From Moniliella sp. 'wahieum' (lineage: Eukaryota > Basidiomycota > Moniliellomycetes > Moniliellales > Moniliellaceae), in NCBI GenBank assembly GCA_003971905.1, contig RSEE01000021.1:372001-436000 (forward strand): 64,000 nt of DNA, written 5' to 3'. A program made the position numbers and the translations under genes. Shown here one piece after another: positions 33,999 to 45,957 of the stretch (the stretch's first letter is position 1; every line of letters starts with the position of its first letter). The notes under the pieces are model-generated. The model was not told the DNA's origin, made no database searches, and was given only the letters and a program-made list of their open reading frames with translations.

Positions 33999-34231
33999 TC
34001 CCTGTCTGTAACCCATGGTTCGTGGGTTTCCCCGGGTGCATTAGCGTCTTCCCCTCAAGGAAGAGTCCTTCTCCTACCCCCTCGGCAGTACCTACTGCTG
34101 CCAAAACTTGAGCAGGCATGTCACTTCCGTCACTGGTAGCAGCCCCCAAAACAAAAGGAGCTCCGTCATAGGAAGACGTTAGTGGCGAGGGCATATGAAG
34201 CCAGGAGAAGAAGCCAAACATGCTAACGTAT

Positions 34232-34325
34232 GGCATCGTGGTGTAGTTTTTATCACGTATCCTTAACAAGTGCGCTACGCGCTTGATAACGGATAAGGTC
34301 CCCGGTTTCGAGCCCGGCGAAGTCA
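34232..34325 (+). tRNA. tRNA-Val (anticodon AAC) with intron
   Basis: The sequence begins GGCATCGTGGTGTAGT and ends CGAAGTCA. The acceptor stem pairs six of seven bases (GGCATCG with CGAAGTC). The D arm is GTG...CAC. The anticodon stem TATCC/GGATA encloses TTAACA, an intron of about 21 bases containing the hairpin AAGTGCGCTACGCGCTT, and the closing C; this gives the loop TTAACAC typical of tRNA-Val(AAC). The T arm reads CCCGGTTTCGAGCCCGG, one T longer than usual. The D loop (TAGTTTTTAT) lacks the GG pair. These two oddities may be assembly indels or decay. A T run follows at once, as expected for RNA polymerase III. Confidence 0.65.
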
Positions 34326-34331
34326 TTTTTT
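34326..34331 (+). terminator. RNA polymerase III T-run terminator
   Basis: Six consecutive T directly follow the discriminator base of the tRNA gene. Confidence 0.7.
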
Positions 34332-35904
34332 ATCCAGGTTTTGGTAAGAGTCGGGCGATACGAGTGAGACCAAGGACCAAGGGAAGCAATTGATGCCCTG
34401 TGGCAAGGGAAAGAAGGATAACAGGATCGGCGAAGAGCAGTGAGAAGATTTACATGAGTAGTTAAGAGGGGCGTGAGACAGGTTCTTCCTGTATCATGCT
34501 ACTAGTATCTAAACACAACCAAAACTGTGGTCTTTGACACCCTTGGCACGCGACGGCAGATGTCCCCCCCTCGTCTCATATGGAGAGTATCATTAGTGTG
34601 TCGCATCCTGCAAAGCATTTCTTCGGGGATTTGCCAAACATATACCAGACCGATGGTGGAGACATGTATATTATGATGTGTGAAGTGACATCCACAACAA
34701 GGAGGAGGAGCTGTTATCGTCGCTATCATCACGTCTCTTTTGGTGCAAGCGAGGGGGACGAAGAGGGGAAGAGGGCAGAAGCGACGAGAGAATTCTTCAG
34801 ATGGAGCGTTTTTGGATCTGACTCTCCATAAGTAGATGTGTCCTGCAAACGACCATTTAATCAGACCTCCGACAGTACTTCAGGCGAGCATCCGTTCGTG
34901 ATCACCACCCGCCATGATGAACTCATGGGCTATTATATGTGACACAAATGTTTTGGACGTGCCTATTACTGTGAGCACGAAGAGGCCACAGCCAAAGCTT
35001 CAGCCGACGCCAACCGCTACATGAACGCTGTCCCGGAGCCCCCATCTTCGTCTTCTTTTGCCGACACATCTGGGCCGACGCCCGTCACGGAGCCTGCCAC
35101 ACCTATACCCTGTCGTCGAGCCTACCTCGAAGGCTGTTGTCACTAAAGGTGTGTATGTTACTAATATACAAGTTGTTGACGGAGAATGATCCGTCAGTCG
35201 AACAGATACAAGACAACGCTGCTGTAATCGCCCACCCGTTGATGTAAAGTTCCCTGCTGATTGGCAGATGCTCGTCTGCCCTCTATTCCGATAGTTGACA
35301 GACGAAGGATTCTCCTCAGGAAGATCTATGTGCCTTTACAATTGTCATCTGGTTGTCCCGTTTGTGGACAAAAAATACCATTTGATTCTTCATGCCACTC
35401 GTCATTGATCAACTTTCTACTGGCACGCCTATATAGACCGTCTGGATGCGCACTTGTGAGCTCTGTCGCATATACTTAGTAAAAGTAGGTAGTACAAGAG
35501 CCTCCTGTGGTAAGCAACTATTCCACTATGGAGGCTGCTGAAAGTGGTTTCCCACTGTATGATATACCAAAGGGTTTGCTTCATCCATTCATTGATCATC
35601 CATCCATTGATAAAAAGATGATTCGGTAGACATCGAAACACGATACCAAAACGATGACGGGAAAGGGGAAAAAGGAGGCCAGCAGTAAATGGAAACGGTT
35701 CGAGAAACATAGCATCCGACGGGTCGGATGCGTCCCCGGCACGGTTGGCCAGAGGGATCAAATGATTTGGTCGTTGAATGCTCCAACAATGTCGAAGACG
35801 AGTTGGTCGATAAATCCCGAGTCAGGACGAGGGAGCGATATGCTCGACCACGTTAAATCTGTCCTTCTCATCACCCGTCAGGAGAGGGGTCCAAGGCCGA
35901 AGGA
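34332..35904. other. AT-richer intergenic DNA, one doubtful coding patch
   Basis: Base composition drops in GC compared with flanking genes. From about 34,940 to 35,115 one plus frame is protein-like (HEEATAKASADANRYMNAV, then PSSSSFADTSGPTPVTEPA), but it has no start and quickly meets a stop. It may be a relic exon. A 72-codon frame at 35,261-35,479 carries CPVCGQKIPF, too short to call. The rest shows no gene. Confidence 0.4.
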
Positions 35905-37060
35905 TCAAGGGCTGTTGGGCGCTGATCCAAACAAAAGTTCAAGTAGAAGTAATCCGGACGGCAGAGTTACTGTGTAAGGTGTGAATTTGCGTGGGTAGTC
36001 CTTGCCGCGTTGGAGGTCAAAGAAGCGGTGCTGCAAGGCCTTCTCGGCCGAGATGCGCAGGCTGGGTCGGGCTCGAGAAGTTGATCGACAAACGGTCGCG
36101 GAAGCAAACGTCGTAGGTCGTGTACTTTTCTTCGTTCTGGTATACTGGTACCGAGAAAGTGGGATGGAGGGGATCGGCTTGGTGGTGCGCACCGTGCCAT
36201 CGGGGAAGAAGAGTTGCTGGCGCTTGTCGGCGGGAAGGTGGACAGCAAGCTGTTGGGTATCACACCCAGAGCGCTCTGCAGCTGCGCCAAGAGGGCGTGT
36301 CGCTAGCCTCAAAGGCCTGCTTCTTTGCCTTGTACCGGTTGTACGCCTCCTGCGTTGGCCAATCATCACGCTCGTGGGGGCCAAATGGCAACTTGCCCGT
36401 CATCAGCTGCAGCATCACACACCCAGCTGCCCACATGTCGAGGGGAGCTGACAGGCGTGGGTGCCAAGCAGCGCTCAGGTGGACGGTAGGCCTTGGGAAG
36501 CGCACTCGGCTGCCTGGCTCGCACCCGTCACATGGACCATTGGCGAGTAAAGGAACCGAATCGGCTCACCGTTCTCGGAAGGATTTGGGATGAGAGCGGA
36601 GGCGTGCTGTCCAACCGGATGTGTTCTCTCCAGTGAGGTTGCCATGGACGAAGCCCTGGTCATGAAGGGAGGCGAGAAAGAGAAGAAGTTGCTTCATGAT
36701 GGCCTGGATGTGCTCCAGCGGGAGCCCACGGCCATGGAGGTCATGCTTGACAAAGTGGGCCAGTGTGTCGGCCTTGCTGTCAAACACGATGCAAAGACGG
36801 TCATGGTTGTAGAGAAAAAACACACTTCGCGCACGTGCACCCAGCCAATGACGTCCGGCTTCATGGCTCTCACTGCATGCAGGATCCGGGCCTGGCGCAT
36901 GCTCTCGGCACGCATGTCCGTAGCGGTGTGGCTGACTTTGATCACACCTCTTGGTTGGTAACCATGTCATGGGCCAGCATTGCGTGTCCATAGGGGGGTT
37001 TGCCACGGTCACCCGCAACCGATCTGGGCCTCCCCAGACGCGTCTTTATGGCACACAGTG
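35905..37060 (-). CDS. Protein kinase-like gene with degenerate catalytic motifs
   Basis: The order of motifs is that of a CMGC-like (DYRK/CLK/PRP4-type) kinase. Across frames a glycine-loop-like AHDMVTNQEV leads to IKVSHTATDMRAES (beta-3 Lys present), then LYNHDRLCIVFDSKADTLAH and MKQLLLFLASLHDQG. The catalytic loop reads VHGNLTGEN where HRDLKxxN is expected, so the catalytic Asp and Lys are both replaced. No DFG is visible. KAYRPPE stands for APE, then PLDMWAAGCVMLQLMTGKLP and DPSLRISAEKALQHRFFDL. It ends at 35,905. Several frame changes occur. This could be a true pseudokinase or a decayed gene; HGN and LTGEN lie in one unbroken frame, so those changes are not indel artefacts. An N-terminal part may continue beyond 37,060 (see 37,061-39,012). 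Confidence 0.6.
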
Positions 37061-39012
37061 ACGCCGTGGGGGCACCTGGGCAGCAGGATGCCAGCAGGGG
37101 GGGCAGTGTGGCGCTGATTACCGATGTATGGTGCGTGATGCATGGATGATAATCGATAAGTGGTCACCTTGTCAGACATGCCAGGTCTCAGATGTCAGAT
37201 GTCACCGGTCACTGCTCACCGCCCCCCCGGCCACCCGCCGGTAACATATGCAGGGAGGAGGTTTAGCTGTGTTGGGGGCAGCATAGCTTGGATGCTAGGG
37301 GCGTGCGGCCAGTGTGCTGCGACGAGGCCCACCCACCCTCTGGGCTGCACGCCTCCCACTGCCAATGGAGTACCTTCACATCAACATCACACTTTTTCTC
37401 GGAGAGCGAGGGAAATGCGCGCCGTACCAGCTCGCTCATCCGGCGTGAGCAGCGTGTTGCTCGCCGCGATTGCCATCGTGTTGGTGCTGACGCAGAGACC
37501 ACTACCGCTGTAAGCGGGTTCGTCTTTGGGAGCAGTCAAAGGGGGGCACCCAGAGCACATGTCGAAGAGAACAGCAGCCAGCGCTCTGTGGAAAAATACA
37601 ACCCCCACTCATCCTCAAGCAAGACAATATACCGCGCTTTGAAAGTTGCATCTTTGTGCCTGTTGCGGGGTTGCGACGTCCCTGGACAGTTTGTGAGGCT
37701 GACACAGTGCGCCACCACGCACTGGGCAGCGCCTGGGCATCCGGCCTTCCTAGCTAGGAACTATAGTCTGAGTCCGTATATAGGCGCTGACTATAGTCAG
37801 GAATAGCCACTGTATCTTAGTTGCTCCGCATCTGCCTTTTGCTGCGACCACCATTGCCCGCTGTTCTCGCCACCCTCATGATCTCAAGCTTCAGCACACG
37901 CACCACACTCGCCCCGTGCGATGGAGCATGTGTAAAAGGGAGTGCGGGGCGAGACATCTCTTCCCTGGCGCACCTGTCTCGGTGGCGAGGACGGCTGGGC
38001 GCGAGTGCGAATGTGCCCTTCGGTGCGCACAAACCGAGCTACACGCACGCCCTGCCGCAATCAGCACTGTGCAGCAGGACATGTGGCAACACCAGGGCAC
38101 TCTGGCTGCAAGAAAAGTATGGCCGCACAGGCCACTACGGCGACACTGTGATGGCAAAAATGCGCGATGCCGAGAGAGAGAGACGAGCGATGGCAAAGAG
38201 GACGCCGTCGATGCGACTAGAGCCCTGCCCGATATAGTACTGCGGAGTGCGCCTGTCTCATTGTTGGCCGTGCACAAGGAAGAGTACTGGCCTCGCGGAT
38301 TTGATGTGCCTCCCCGCCAACAGACGCTCTCTCTCTGAAAACACATCCAAACCCACATCCCCATTCTCTCTGCCTCACGGCCACAACACAGCGCCTGTAT
38401 TGTCCCTCTCAGTGGCTGGCAGAAGCGGATGGATGTGGCCTAGGCAGTGCAGGCCTCTTCTCTATCTCTCGTCTGCGCTAGTAAGAGGCACCAAACGGTA
38501 GAAGCTTATTGGCGCCCCCCAGCAATAATGCGCGCAAAAACTTGGCTTAGTCCATAAGCAAAAAGCGCAGCCTGACTTCCCAAATTGCCACAGAGCTAGT
38601 CGAGGTGCTCGCCCTCGGCCACCCTCCCCCCCCCACCACCTCCCTCTTCACCACCGCCACCTCCTCCTCTTCGCATCCGCCACCGCCTCCTCTTCGCCTC
38701 CGCCACCCTCCTCTTCGCATACGCCACCGATTGCCGTGATGCTTGCGCCCCCAGCCGGTACAGCGTGGGCCCGCATCGCCGCTCACGCACTGCCGACACC
38801 TTCTATCGCGTGCTTCCGCCTGTTCCTCAGCATCGCATGTACCTTAGGGTGCTTTGTGTTGCGCTTCAATCCTCTACCACCTCTGGTTTCCCGTCGGCTG
38901 GTTGGAACCTCCTTTCGCTCCTGTTGTGGACCCCCTCGCCTTCCTACTCGACGTTCTTGTTGTCCTCCGCAAGCAGGCGTGTAATAAGGGGAACACCTGC
39001 TGGAGGTCCTAG
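37061..39012. other. Interval with no firm gene
   Basis: Minus-strand frames at 37,263-37,720 contain protein-like pieces (ARYIVLLEDEWGLYFSTERW; CDVDVKVLHWQWEACSPEGG) that could be N-terminal sequence of the kinase-like gene or a small separate gene. From 37,820 to 38,500 ORFs of 140-160 codons on both strands show no motif. The palindrome TGACTATAGTCA lies at about 37,787. 38,600-38,730 is the CT-rich microsatellite listed separately. Confidence 0.35.
38600..38735. repeat. CCACCTCCTCTTCGC microsatellite
   Basis: Imperfect copies of a 15-21 base unit CCACCTCCTCCTCTTCGCAT, C/T-rich on the plus strand. Confidence 0.75.
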
Positions 39013-42000
39013 AGCACCTTACTATTTCACCCTGTTCGGTGGGCTGCTGTGGCTGATCACGAATACCAGCCAAGAAGACGCCGGACAAGATCTCTCACGC
39101 CAGATGACACGCCCCCAGGCACCCCTGGGCGCTATCCTATTGGTCAAGGTTCTTTCTTTCCCGGTATGTCCAGCTTACACCCCCCCCCCCATCTCTTGTC
39201 TCTGACCTCATCTTGCATCCTTCAGACAACGACGGTACCTCTAGGTTGTTTAGCCCTGTGTTTGGTTGGGCCGCTACGGATGGCGGGCCTTGCCTCCATC
39301 CAGGTATGCAAGCGCGTCTTCCCTCCGTCCGCGCTCAAGACTGGCCCGTGCCACAGCGCCTCCGGTGATGGAGTGCAGCATGATTCGGCTGTTGCTACCA
39401 TTCCGCTCCGTGAGCCCTCTTCGCCTAGTCCACGCAACTGGTTGGGTGTGCGCCCCGCTGCTGTGGGGGCGGATGCGAGGCTGCCACCTTCCCCGACCGA
39501 AGTGACTGGATGCATGCTCCTGTTGACGGGTACAGTACGCCGATATGGAGTCCGTCGTCTTCATCATCTCAGATTCGTTTTTTGGAAGAAGGGGGGTCGA
39601 CTTCTAAACTTTTTGACCGCTTGCATCGTCCAAGCGGCTCGACTGTACGCCCTGTCTGCAATGGACGAGAGTCAGTAATGCCTCCTTCGCATACCCTAAG
39701 CCACCAGAGTTTCGACCAGGCCGCCCGTCCGACGGAGCGGATGGCTCCTGCACCTCATCAGGTCGTTCCAAGTGCGACCATTTCCCCTCTCCGGGAGGAT
39801 GCAAGTGTTTCACTTGGTTCAAATGACCCAAGTGGGTCCCTTTCTGCTCGTCCGTTGGGTGCGAGCGTGACGACCTCACCTCTCCTACCTGGCAAGAGTC
39901 TGGGAGGTACACCTCATTGGGAGCATTCGAATGTGCCAGCCACACCACGTCCCAGCGACAAGAGTGCAGCCTCCTCCCCTCGTGCCGCGAGTTCAATCAA
40001 CAAGTCTCCCGCACCTCGTCCGTATGGCCGGATCATGGCCCACTCCCCTCGTCCGTTGGATTCGAGTGTGTTTCACCTCGTTCAAACGATTGGAGTGCCG
40101 CCCTGTCCCCTCATTCGACGAGGCTGACTGAGTCTTACTTCCCTCGTCTGCATGGTCGGGCGATGGCTCCCTCCCCTTGTTCCTTGGATTCGAGTGTGTT
40201 TTCACCTCGTCCCAGCGATCGGAGTGTTGCCCTGAACCCACGTCCGGCGAGCTCGAATGATTCTCCTTCACCTCGTTCGCCTGGCCAGAGTGTGGCGTCT
40301 GCCACCCTGCCCCTGACCCCGGGGCCACCGTTGAAGTCTCGGCTTTACGATTTGCCGCAGCTAGATGAGCTCATTGTTCGACGGAACAACGACCCTCCCG
40401 GCTCTAACGTACGGCATCTATTCCCGGACCGCCGCCCCCGTCAGTCCCACCATTCTGGTACTCGGAACCGGCGGGTCGCGCGGACGGACACCAGTGGGTG
40501 CGGTCCGGGGGTCCCCACCGACGGAACGAGGTCTTCCTCGCCTGCCAACGCAGAGCCAGGGGGCATCAAGCTTCCGCTGGTGCCCAGGCGAAGGCCGAGC
40601 GCTCTTCAGATGATTACCTGGCGGATGCGAGGGAAGTTCTTGCCAGTGTGGCTTTAATCCTACGCGACCCCGTCTTCCCCCTCAAGTCAAGTATGGACCC
40701 GGACAGTGCTGCTGATGGTCCAACGGCCACAGTCGTCCCGGAGCCAGTTGTCGTCTCATCGGAGCTTGGATCAACCCCGGAGCCCAATATGGCCGCCGAG
40801 AACACTTTTGCTCAGGAGCCAGTTGTCATCTCATCGGAGCTTGGATCAACCCCGGAACACAGTGATGTGACTGTCGAGAACACTTGCATCGTTCCGGCGC
40901 CAGACGTCGGTTCATCGGAGCCGGAGCACACTGTGGCCTCAGAGAACACTTTTGTTCCGGAGCCAGTTTTGTCCTCAGATCCTGGTAGCGTTCCAAAGCC
41001 CCCGCCTTCGATGCCTTCTCTGTCCCGGTCAATCTCGAAGCCATACTGCAAAAAGCCATCACCATTGGCATCCAAGAAGGTGTCGAGGCGGGGGTCACAG
41101 CCATCAAGGGCGCCAACAACGCCGGTGTCATTGACGGCATTCAATTCGGCTACTTCCCTACTTCCGAGCTCGCCAACAACCAAGTTGCCAACATTCCCAC
41201 TGAGCCCATCTTCCCTCCGCTTCCTCCATTCCTTCCCATTGCAAGGTACGTGCCTGGCCCCAACATATATGTGTTGAACACAAGTACTAACTGATGGACT
41301 GCCTCTAGTGCCATCGAGAACCCCAATCATCCAAAGGGTTGCGTATCACTTTCAGCGGAACCAAAAACCTCAGGGGTAATTACTGGTCCGTCTCAAGATG
41401 ACCGCATGGTTGCTGCTTGTGCCAGTCATGTTCCTATCGCATTCTCTGGTCCATCCACTGAGCAGAGTCAGGTTCCGGAGGAAGCGACCGTGGCCCAGCT
41501 TGATTTGGACGAGCAATGTGACCACACCACTTCCGTTGCCGCTGGGACCGATCCGACCCAGTCTTCTTCCGTCTTTCAAGCTTCCTTAGTTCCTCCGCAG
41601 CAGCACCAGTCGCAAGATCCGTCTCTGCCTTATCCATCCGTGGGAGAATCCGAGCCAGTGAGGGTAGCCACGGTGGCCGACGTACCAGTCGCTTCGCCAT
41701 CAGGTGAGGGTCACCACGTCGTTGACACAGAGGATCAACAAGTCCCCCTGACGGGCTTGATGGCGGGTGTCGCTGATGCGAAGGAAGCAAAGGATGACCC
41801 TCTGCCGCCCCTTCCGGTCCCCAAGGCGACTCAGCTTCCTCAGACTGTTCTGGAACAACCGTCCTCGGTCCCACAGCCTTCAGCCCTGCCGAAACCCGAA
41901 CCGACCCGCAAGCCGGATCAACATCCTCTGGCAGAACTTGCGGTGGCTGCTGAACATGTGGATGCTGGAGCTGTGGCGACTGAAGCTGTGGAGGCTGAAT

Positions 42001-42892
42001 CCCCCAAGTCAGACGTGGCACCTCCCCAGCCTGCTCCCCGTCGCATTATTGCTCGACTTCCTCAGCGCCGCCCAACGAACCGTGGTGGAGTGCGAGCACC
42101 GCCGGCTATCGCGACGAAAGCTGTTGCCCCTGTGGCTCAAGCTCCTACTCTTTCTCTATCGGAGGGCTCAATTCCCATCAATGAAGATCAGAGTACTCAG
42201 GGCGCCACCAGTACATCAACAGCTGGACCATCTCCAGTTTTCTATTTCGGCCCAGCAGTTCTCCCTTCACAGCATGCTTCCGTCCACAACCCTCTCCCTT
42301 CTGAGACTGGGCCTGTGGAGGCTGGACCTGTGGCTACTGGGTTGGTGATGGTGGCCGAACCTGCTGAGGCCGGATCTGTGGCGGCTGAACCTGCTGAGGC
42401 CGGATCTGTGGCGGCTGCGCCTACGGCTGCTTCACCGCCCGCGCCAGAATCAGCACCTCCACAGCCTGCTCCCCGTCGTATTGAGGCTCGACTTCCTCAG
42501 CGCTGCGCAACGAATCGCGGCGGTGTGCAAGCACCTACGGCTTGCCCGACGAAAGCTGCACCTGTTGCCCAAACTCCTGTTCTTCCCCATCGGAGAGCTC
42601 GAGTCCAACCAAGGAGGATCAAAGTACTCAGGGGCACCGGGTGGTCAGCGACGAAGTTGCAGCTGCGATAGCCCCAAGTACCTCTGGCTCTTCAATTCCC
42701 TCTACGCCACAGCCTTCTCCAGGTCAAAACCCAGCGCTGCCTCCTAAGCGCCAACAGGCTCCCCGTCGAAACGGTCTGGTGGTTCGCTCAGCGCGCCCGA
42801 TAGAAGAAGACCATGACTCGGACGCTGAAGCGGATGAGTTGATTCGTCAACTCAAAGCCTCACACCCAGCAACAAGGCGGCGGGGACTGTAG
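39013..42892 (+). CDS. Long low-complexity repeat protein, unknown function
   Basis: I recognise no domain. The span reads as a spliced, Ser/Pro/Ala-rich protein. An exon begins after an acceptor at 39,012 (ADHEYQPRRRRTRSLTPDD, GTPGRYPIGQGSFFP). An intron follows at about 39,163-39,226 and another at 41,246-41,307 (GTACGT, CTAAC branch, CTCTAG). The middle holds tandem repeats (39,690-40,310 and 40,741-40,985, listed separately) around a charged stretch (QAKAERSSDDYLADAREVLA). A hydrophobic-amphipathic piece (ITIGIQEGVEAGVTAIKGAN) precedes the second intron. The last third has two copies of PPQPAPRRI..ARLPQR. It ends DELIRQLKASHPATRRRGL with stop at 42,890-42,892. Several frame changes occur. 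The true start is not found. Composition suggests a disordered scaffold or adaptor. There is no signal peptide or zinc knuckle to suggest a wall protein or a Gag. Confidence 0.5.
39690..40310 (+). repeat. 130-bp tandem repeat inside the unknown gene
   Basis: Four to five diverged copies with a period of 130 bases; anchor words fall at about 39,821, 39,951, 40,081 and 40,211 (CCCAGCGATCGGAGTG-like). Each unit encodes about 43 residues of the type SPRPLDSSVF and PRPSDRSVALNPRPAS. Because 130 is not a multiple of three, each copy sits in a new frame, which suggests a true 129-base unit with indels. Confidence 0.8.
40741..40985 (+). repeat. 75-bp coding repeat
   Basis: Two close copies 75 bases apart (starting 40,741 and 40,816) and two looser ones (about 40,897 and 40,960). 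They encode EPVVVSSELGSTPEP and AENTF-type units in one frame. Confidence 0.85.
42021..42620 (+). repeat. 435-bp in-frame duplication with inner 33-bp repeat
   Basis: A block encoding PPQPAPRRIIARLPQRRPTN at 42,021 returns at about 42,456 as PPQPAPRRIEARLPQRCATN, about 435 bases (145 codons) later. Between them a 33-base unit (AEPAEAGSVAA) is repeated twice near 42,350-42,420. Confidence 0.85.
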
Positions 42893-45800
42893 GCCCCTGC
42901 CTTGTCCCTCTATTGCGGCTGCCAAGCGCACTTATTCTGCCCATAAAGGTTCGCTTTCCAGGTGCCTCGCTATGAGCTGGCATCCGAAGGTGCGACTCAA
43001 CCGTCCCAGACCTCAACGCAGACGTTGGTGGCGGGTGCCTATAGGCCTGTACTATGAGAACGGATGCCTACAGGGCTCCCCCTTCTTATTACTACCAGGC
43101 CCTTGGTCGGTGGATTGTTCGATTTCTCTCCTCCGACTATAGGGCAGCTTCTTGTTCTTATCTACCCTTTTATATTATATACTTGTGTCATTTTCACCCA
43201 ATTGTCGACCCTTCTCGCCTTTTATCCCTCGATGATGTTGATTGTTGATTGTGCCGCCAAATGTCTACTGTGTCGACCATTCTCTCTCCCGTGCACACAC
43301 GTGCCACATTTTCGTAGAGACACCTGAGTCTACTTTTCATGTATATATAGGTGATTGCTGTAGAGTACTTTCACGAGAGCTTTCCTGGATTAGTGTATAT
43401 ATTAGTGACAAGAGCTTGGCAGGACCCCCTGGTCTGCAGGCTCTCAGCAGGTTTGTGTGTACCCGTGGTAAGCGATTCTGGTTTACTGTCAGTCGGCCTT
43501 GTATTTATGGGGCTTCGCTCCAGCCTGTCCCGTGTGGATATGGCGACTGTCCACGTCCATCTTTCCGCCATCGTCTCCACCGTTCCATCGCCTATACTAT
43601 CGATATCATCCACCGTTCGCTAAACTATACTCCACAGGATATATGCTCCGGCTATTATACTCTGGCTCCTTCGTCCAATAAAATTTCCTTACACGAGGTT
43701 AAATCCATTTCCTACACTTGATTGTGATGTTCAGAGAGGGCAAAAAAGCGCCCCCCGGCGTAAGAAAATCGTCCAATAATCCCCTTCCTCGTAAAACACT
43801 TACGCGAATGCGGAACATACTGTGTAGGATCTTCTGGACTCCACCCCTCCCTAGGGCCTGCCTCGCACGAACACGGAAAAGAATCTGAGATTTGCCGCAT
43901 ATGACGGCTTAGTCGGAAGTTTGTCAAGTGCGTCACGTGCTGCTTTAACCCTGTCCTGGCCACGTGCATAATTATCTCAAAGTTGCAAGATGCATGACTA
44001 ATGAATGATTGCCGGTAGCCGGTAGCTCCGATATAGCTAGCCAACATGTCTTTCGCTGGAGGCACAGAATGCCTACAACCTAAGACTTTGAAGGAGGGGA
44101 CTTCTAACGACAGTACTGGTGTCCACCAGTTCGACGCGTATCCAACCCTCGTCCCTTGTTCGAGAAGCAAGTGTTATTAAAACAAGGGTGGGTGATCGAT
44201 AAGGTCTGTGGATGGGATCTGAGATCTGAGAAAGCCTTTTTATTTGGTTACATCAACCCCCAGGGGCCGGTGGGGCCGGTCAGGAGGGACTAGGGACTGC
44301 GCTTTGGATGGTGGAGACGCATCTAGCTGTGGCGGGTTATAGAGCGGTGGAAATATACAAACTTCTTGTATAGTTTTGTATGGGGAGAGTGGATATATAT
44401 TGTTTTCACATTTCTACATATACTACGAGACAAACGTCAACTATACAGTTACCCACCAAAGCCACTCGCACTCATTCTCTTTCTTCTTTCACGCCCCTAG
44501 GCACCTGTAGCCCTAAGAATGTGGTGCATTTAACCAGATAGTAAAAGCTGAGAGACCGAGATATACTTGCTGGCACGCATTGTACACAGAGGAGACACAG
44601 TTTATGCCCACTCTCAAAAAAGTACCCTAGGGGCCGAGACAGAAACTGTAGTCTGTGTGGTGGATGCGCTATGAAAATGAGTTAAATCAGTGGATACCAC
44701 GCGGCGAAAACTGATGGCTGCGAAGAAGAGAAAGCAAAGGGAAAAGAATATCCACAACACAGTGGATGGAGAAGAGAGGACTTTTTTCTGTCAATGAACC
44801 TCATCTTCATTATGCATATGAATCTTCATTATGCTTATGATTATCGATTCTGTGTTGCTATTAGACCACAGGTACAGGGATCAAAAGTTTGACGGATTTG
44901 GTGAAGATTCAGAAGATCGATCCCAGTGGATGTCATCTGTTCCGATGTAGTACGGTGCGCACTATCTTACCTTTCGCCCGTATTAGTGAATAAATAAGGT
45001 ACCAACACAGTTTTCTGTGCGTCGGAGACACTTTTGTGTTTGTGGTATATATAAGCAACCACAGAGTGTGGTGTGATGCATCTTAGTATATACGAGCGTC
45101 ACCGATCTACTGAGGGCCGTGTAGGGGAACCCCATCACTACCGTCCAACAGAAGCATGCGAAGGCTGCGAAGGCACTAAGAATATCATCTGATAGCACTT
45201 CCTCGTCTTAGTATATATATGGCAGCTCTTTTTGGAAGTGTGAAACGTGTGGTGTTGTGATGCTATGACGATCTGACGTGTGTGGTGCGGACACGTGCGT
45301 CTGTCAGGCCTGAGTCTTAGGCCTGACCTCATGCCTCAGGAGAGACCGGAAGGGTGACCGGTGACATCGCTCTCCGTGCGAGGACGAGCGACGCGGGCGC
45401 GACGCTGCGAGAGTTCGAAGGATAACTGCGATGAGCGTGTGAGCCGAGCGGTACTTTTTATATACAGTCGGGCGCGTTTACGATATATATGTGTGTGCTT
45501 AGGAACATTTATGATTGGCATGGTGCAACGGCCGAAAAGGTGGCAATAAGCTGGATTGGCGGAGGGCAGTCCAACGCGTCAATAAAGCAAAACTAAACAC
45601 ATTGTGTGGCTTTACACTGCTGTGGCTCTGCTATTATAGTATTTTGACCAGAGATGTTTGGTTTGCCAAAAACGATTATACACCCCCCCCAAAAAAACCT
45701 CCCAAAGAAGCCCTCGTCGAGATATATCACAAAAAAGCTGGGAGCCACTATTGCAATACATAATTCCCACACAAATCCCTGTATGCATCAAGGCCTCAAA

Positions 45801-45957
45801 ATCCTCACTTCCGTTGCAGTCGAACTATATTGTGTGTCTGCTGTAGTTGCGATGCTTCTTCATCTTATGAAGAGTTCCATTATGTTATCACGTTGGCGTC
45901 TCGGCGAAGACACGTCTCATGATAACACCGGCCAACGTTGTACGGAAGAGGCGAGAG

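Noticed and set aside
35261-35479. CPVCGQKIPF zinc-finger-like ORF
   Set aside because: A 72-codon frame with only one CxxC pair; the second pair needed for a finger is absent.
39013-42892. Gag-like retroelement origin for the unknown repeat gene
   Set aside because: No zinc knuckle, protease, reverse transcriptase or terminal repeats, while spliceosomal introns are present.
43712-44170. 152-codon minus-strand ORF
   Set aside because: No recognisable motif, AT-rich surroundings and no supporting promoter or homologous feature visible; left uncalled.
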